A stretch of DNA of 64,000 nt from Symsagittifera roscoffensis (taxonomy: Eukaryota > Xenacoelomorpha > Acoela > Convolutidae), in contig NC_087066.1 in assembly GCF_963678635.1 (NCBI RefSeq), positions 9,638,723 through 9,702,722 on the forward strand, read 5' to 3'. The position numbers and the translations under genes are program-made. How positions within the stretch are numbered: the stretch's first letter is position 1; each line of letters starts with the position of its first letter. Below the pieces are notes generated by a model, which ran no database searches, had not been told where the DNA came from, and saw only the letters and a list, made by a program, of their open reading frames with translations. This document shows positions 62,735-64,000 of the stretch, one piece after another.

Positions 62735-62888
62735 TCGAAACTTCACATAAGGACTATTTTTTATAAAATGGTGACAATTAGGATTTTTACATGGATGACC
62801 TTTGGTTGCCAGATAACACATGGTGACAATTATGATCTATACCTATTGGTGATCCATACATGACAGCCCACCTTGATCCTAATGCACT
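62735..62888 (-). repeat. Right TIR of copy D
   Basis: Reverse complement of 51148-51298 with many mismatches; ends TAATGCACT. Confidence 0.75.
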
Positions 62889-63037
62889 AAATGCATACTG
62901 CACATATGCAAAAAATAGTCCAGTGAGTTTTGGCTACTTTTTTGGGCTAAAACAAATCGAGTTCTTAGCTAAATAGTCTGTATAAAATTGCTTGCAATCA
63001 TTTTATTGTCAATACATGGTAAAACAAGAAGTCTGCG

Positions 63038-63391
63038 ATGAGTTTCGGAAACAAAATAGTTTTAAAAAGAATCTTATTATTTGACGTTTTAGATGAAGAA
63101 ATTGGTGCAAACTATGATTACCTAGCAGTTGCGTACAATGCTTTTAATTTGACACGTGACGTAAACGCATCACCGCCTGGCGTAAACTTGCCGATAGAAA
63201 TGCAAGAAAAGTTAGCAGAAACGGCGCCAGTTGGACCGGACTCTAAATATCGGGAGAATGGGATTGGATTAGACCTGAACGAGTACGGAGAAGAAACAGT
63301 TGAAAACATTATGTGTGCAGGAGTAATATGCAAAAACTTCATCAAGTTTGTGGAGGTTACGGCTGTAGCCAAAGACGTGAGTTATAGATAA
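63038..63391 (+). CDS. Unrecognised ORF, possible first exon of a host gene
   Basis: 117 codons start at an ATG about 55 nt downstream of TATAAAAT (about 62980). Composition is balanced (LFDVLDEEIGANYDYLAVAY, then VGPDSKYRENGIGLDLNEYG), better than random. GAC/GTGAGTTAT near its end (63378) is a good splice donor, so the last residues and stop may be intronic. No domain is recognised; it lies just outside copy D. Confidence 0.4.
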   Translation: MSFGNKIVLKRILLFDVLDEEIGANYDYLAVAYNAFNLTRDVNASPPGVNLPIEMQEKLAETAPVGPDSKYRENGIGLDLNEYGEETVENIMCAGVICKNFIKFVEVTAVAKDVSYR

Positions 63392-64000
63392 ACAAGTATG
63401 GTCCATTAAGATATAGTTAAGCCCCCAGAAAAGAATCAGAAACATCCGCTGGGTTGTTTTTAAATTCAACTTTGCGATTTTCATGAAACCACGGGAAAAG
63501 TTTTTCAAATTTGTCTTTCAGGTTGGCACCTCTCATAAGAGCGACATTTTGGCAACGCGTTCAATAGTTTTCTTAAATTGAAGAATGCTAATTATTCAAA
63601 ACTCAAAACAAAGATTGGATCTTTTTATCTCACTTATTTTTTGATAGACAAAAATGTCATTCTCTCATAAATAAAACATCATTTTTTATTTAAAACATGT
63701 TTAAACGTTGTATTTAAAATTTTAGATTATAACCAATTAAATTATGGTTGTTCGTCCACATAGGGGCCTATTTTGACAAAGTTCTTCCATCAATACACAG
63801 TTTTGCCATACATTCACAGTTTTGCCTTCCCGCACTGACAAAAATGGTTTCGGATCGAACTAAATTGATTCTATATCGATTTTAAATTGATCGAAATTGA
63901 TTAACGATGTACATTTTACAAACTCAATTGATTTAAAATCAATTTAAAGCAATTTTTTTCGAAAATTTTAAATTGATTTCAATCTCTAAAAAATCGATTT
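63392..64000. other. AT-rich right end with AATTGATTT-type inverted repeats
   Basis: No gene. From about 63850, AAATTGATTT/AAATCAATTT phrases and ATCGAT palindromes recur on both strands, giving local self-complementarity. Confidence 0.45.

Larger units (their letters stand above)
51148..62888. mobile_element. Decayed Polinton copy D with degenerate TIRs
   Basis: It begins AGTGCATTA and ends TAATGCACT, with inverted-repeat ends of about 150 bp (51148-51298 and 62735-62888). Inside, minus-strand protease, capsid, core-like, penton, integrase, pre-integrase, small ORF, ATPase, membrane and early genes lie in the same order as element A, and a rightward polymerase occupies the right side. At 11.7 kb it is shorter than element A, lacking visible cargo. 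No matching 6-bp duplication remains (TCATAT left, AAATGC right), consistent with age. Confidence 0.82.

Overview
The window is AT-rich, repeat-laden eukaryotic DNA from an invertebrate animal. The only support for a nematode is general: short introns with GTAAGT donors and TTTTTTTAG acceptors, and Maverick/Polinton elements of a kind known from nematodes and other invertebrates. I cannot name the species. There are two scaffold gaps of exactly 200 N. No host gene can be named; a few exon-like ORFs lie at the edges and in the middle.

The centrepiece is a well-preserved Polinton/Maverick (element A, 3420-20617, about 17.2 kb). It has roughly 590-bp terminal inverted repeats and a perfect 6-bp target-site duplication (ACTCTA), and it sits inside the integrase gene of an older Ty3/gypsy-like retroelement (3043-3419 and 20618-21461). 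Its minus-strand virion block runs from the packaging side toward the left end: two-TM membrane protein, packaging ATPase, a small overlapping ORF, a conserved pre-integrase protein, integrase, penton-like minor capsid protein, basic core-like protein, double-jelly-roll major capsid protein, a membrane/Cys-rich protein and an adenain-like protease. All of these ORFs are open and very tightly packed. The middle holds small conserved early genes, unrecognised cargo genes and three distinctive promoter regions. The right side carries a family B DNA polymerase reading rightward. The polymerase and several early genes are interrupted, and two of the breaks coincide exactly with canonical -1 slippery heptamers.

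From about 24.8 to 45 kb lies decayed debris of a second Polinton lineage. Copy B reads rightward (25.1-34.3 kb) and contains a local duplication and a 1.1-kb interspersed repeat. Copy C is an inverted relative (38.9-45.0 kb). They preserve the same gene order (ATPase, small ORF, pre-integrase, integrase, penton, core protein, capsid, protease) with many stops, shifts and deletions.

From 51148 to 62888 lies a third decayed Polinton (copy D, about 11.7 kb). Degenerate terminal repeats bound it, the same minus-strand block is recognisable, and its rightward polymerase belongs to a different family B branch from that of element A. The stretches between elements (0.3-1.9 kb, 36.5-38.3 kb, 45.0-51.1 kb, 62.9-64 kb) are mostly non-coding and hold a long palindrome, a CTCGA-rich minisatellite and AT-rich repeats.
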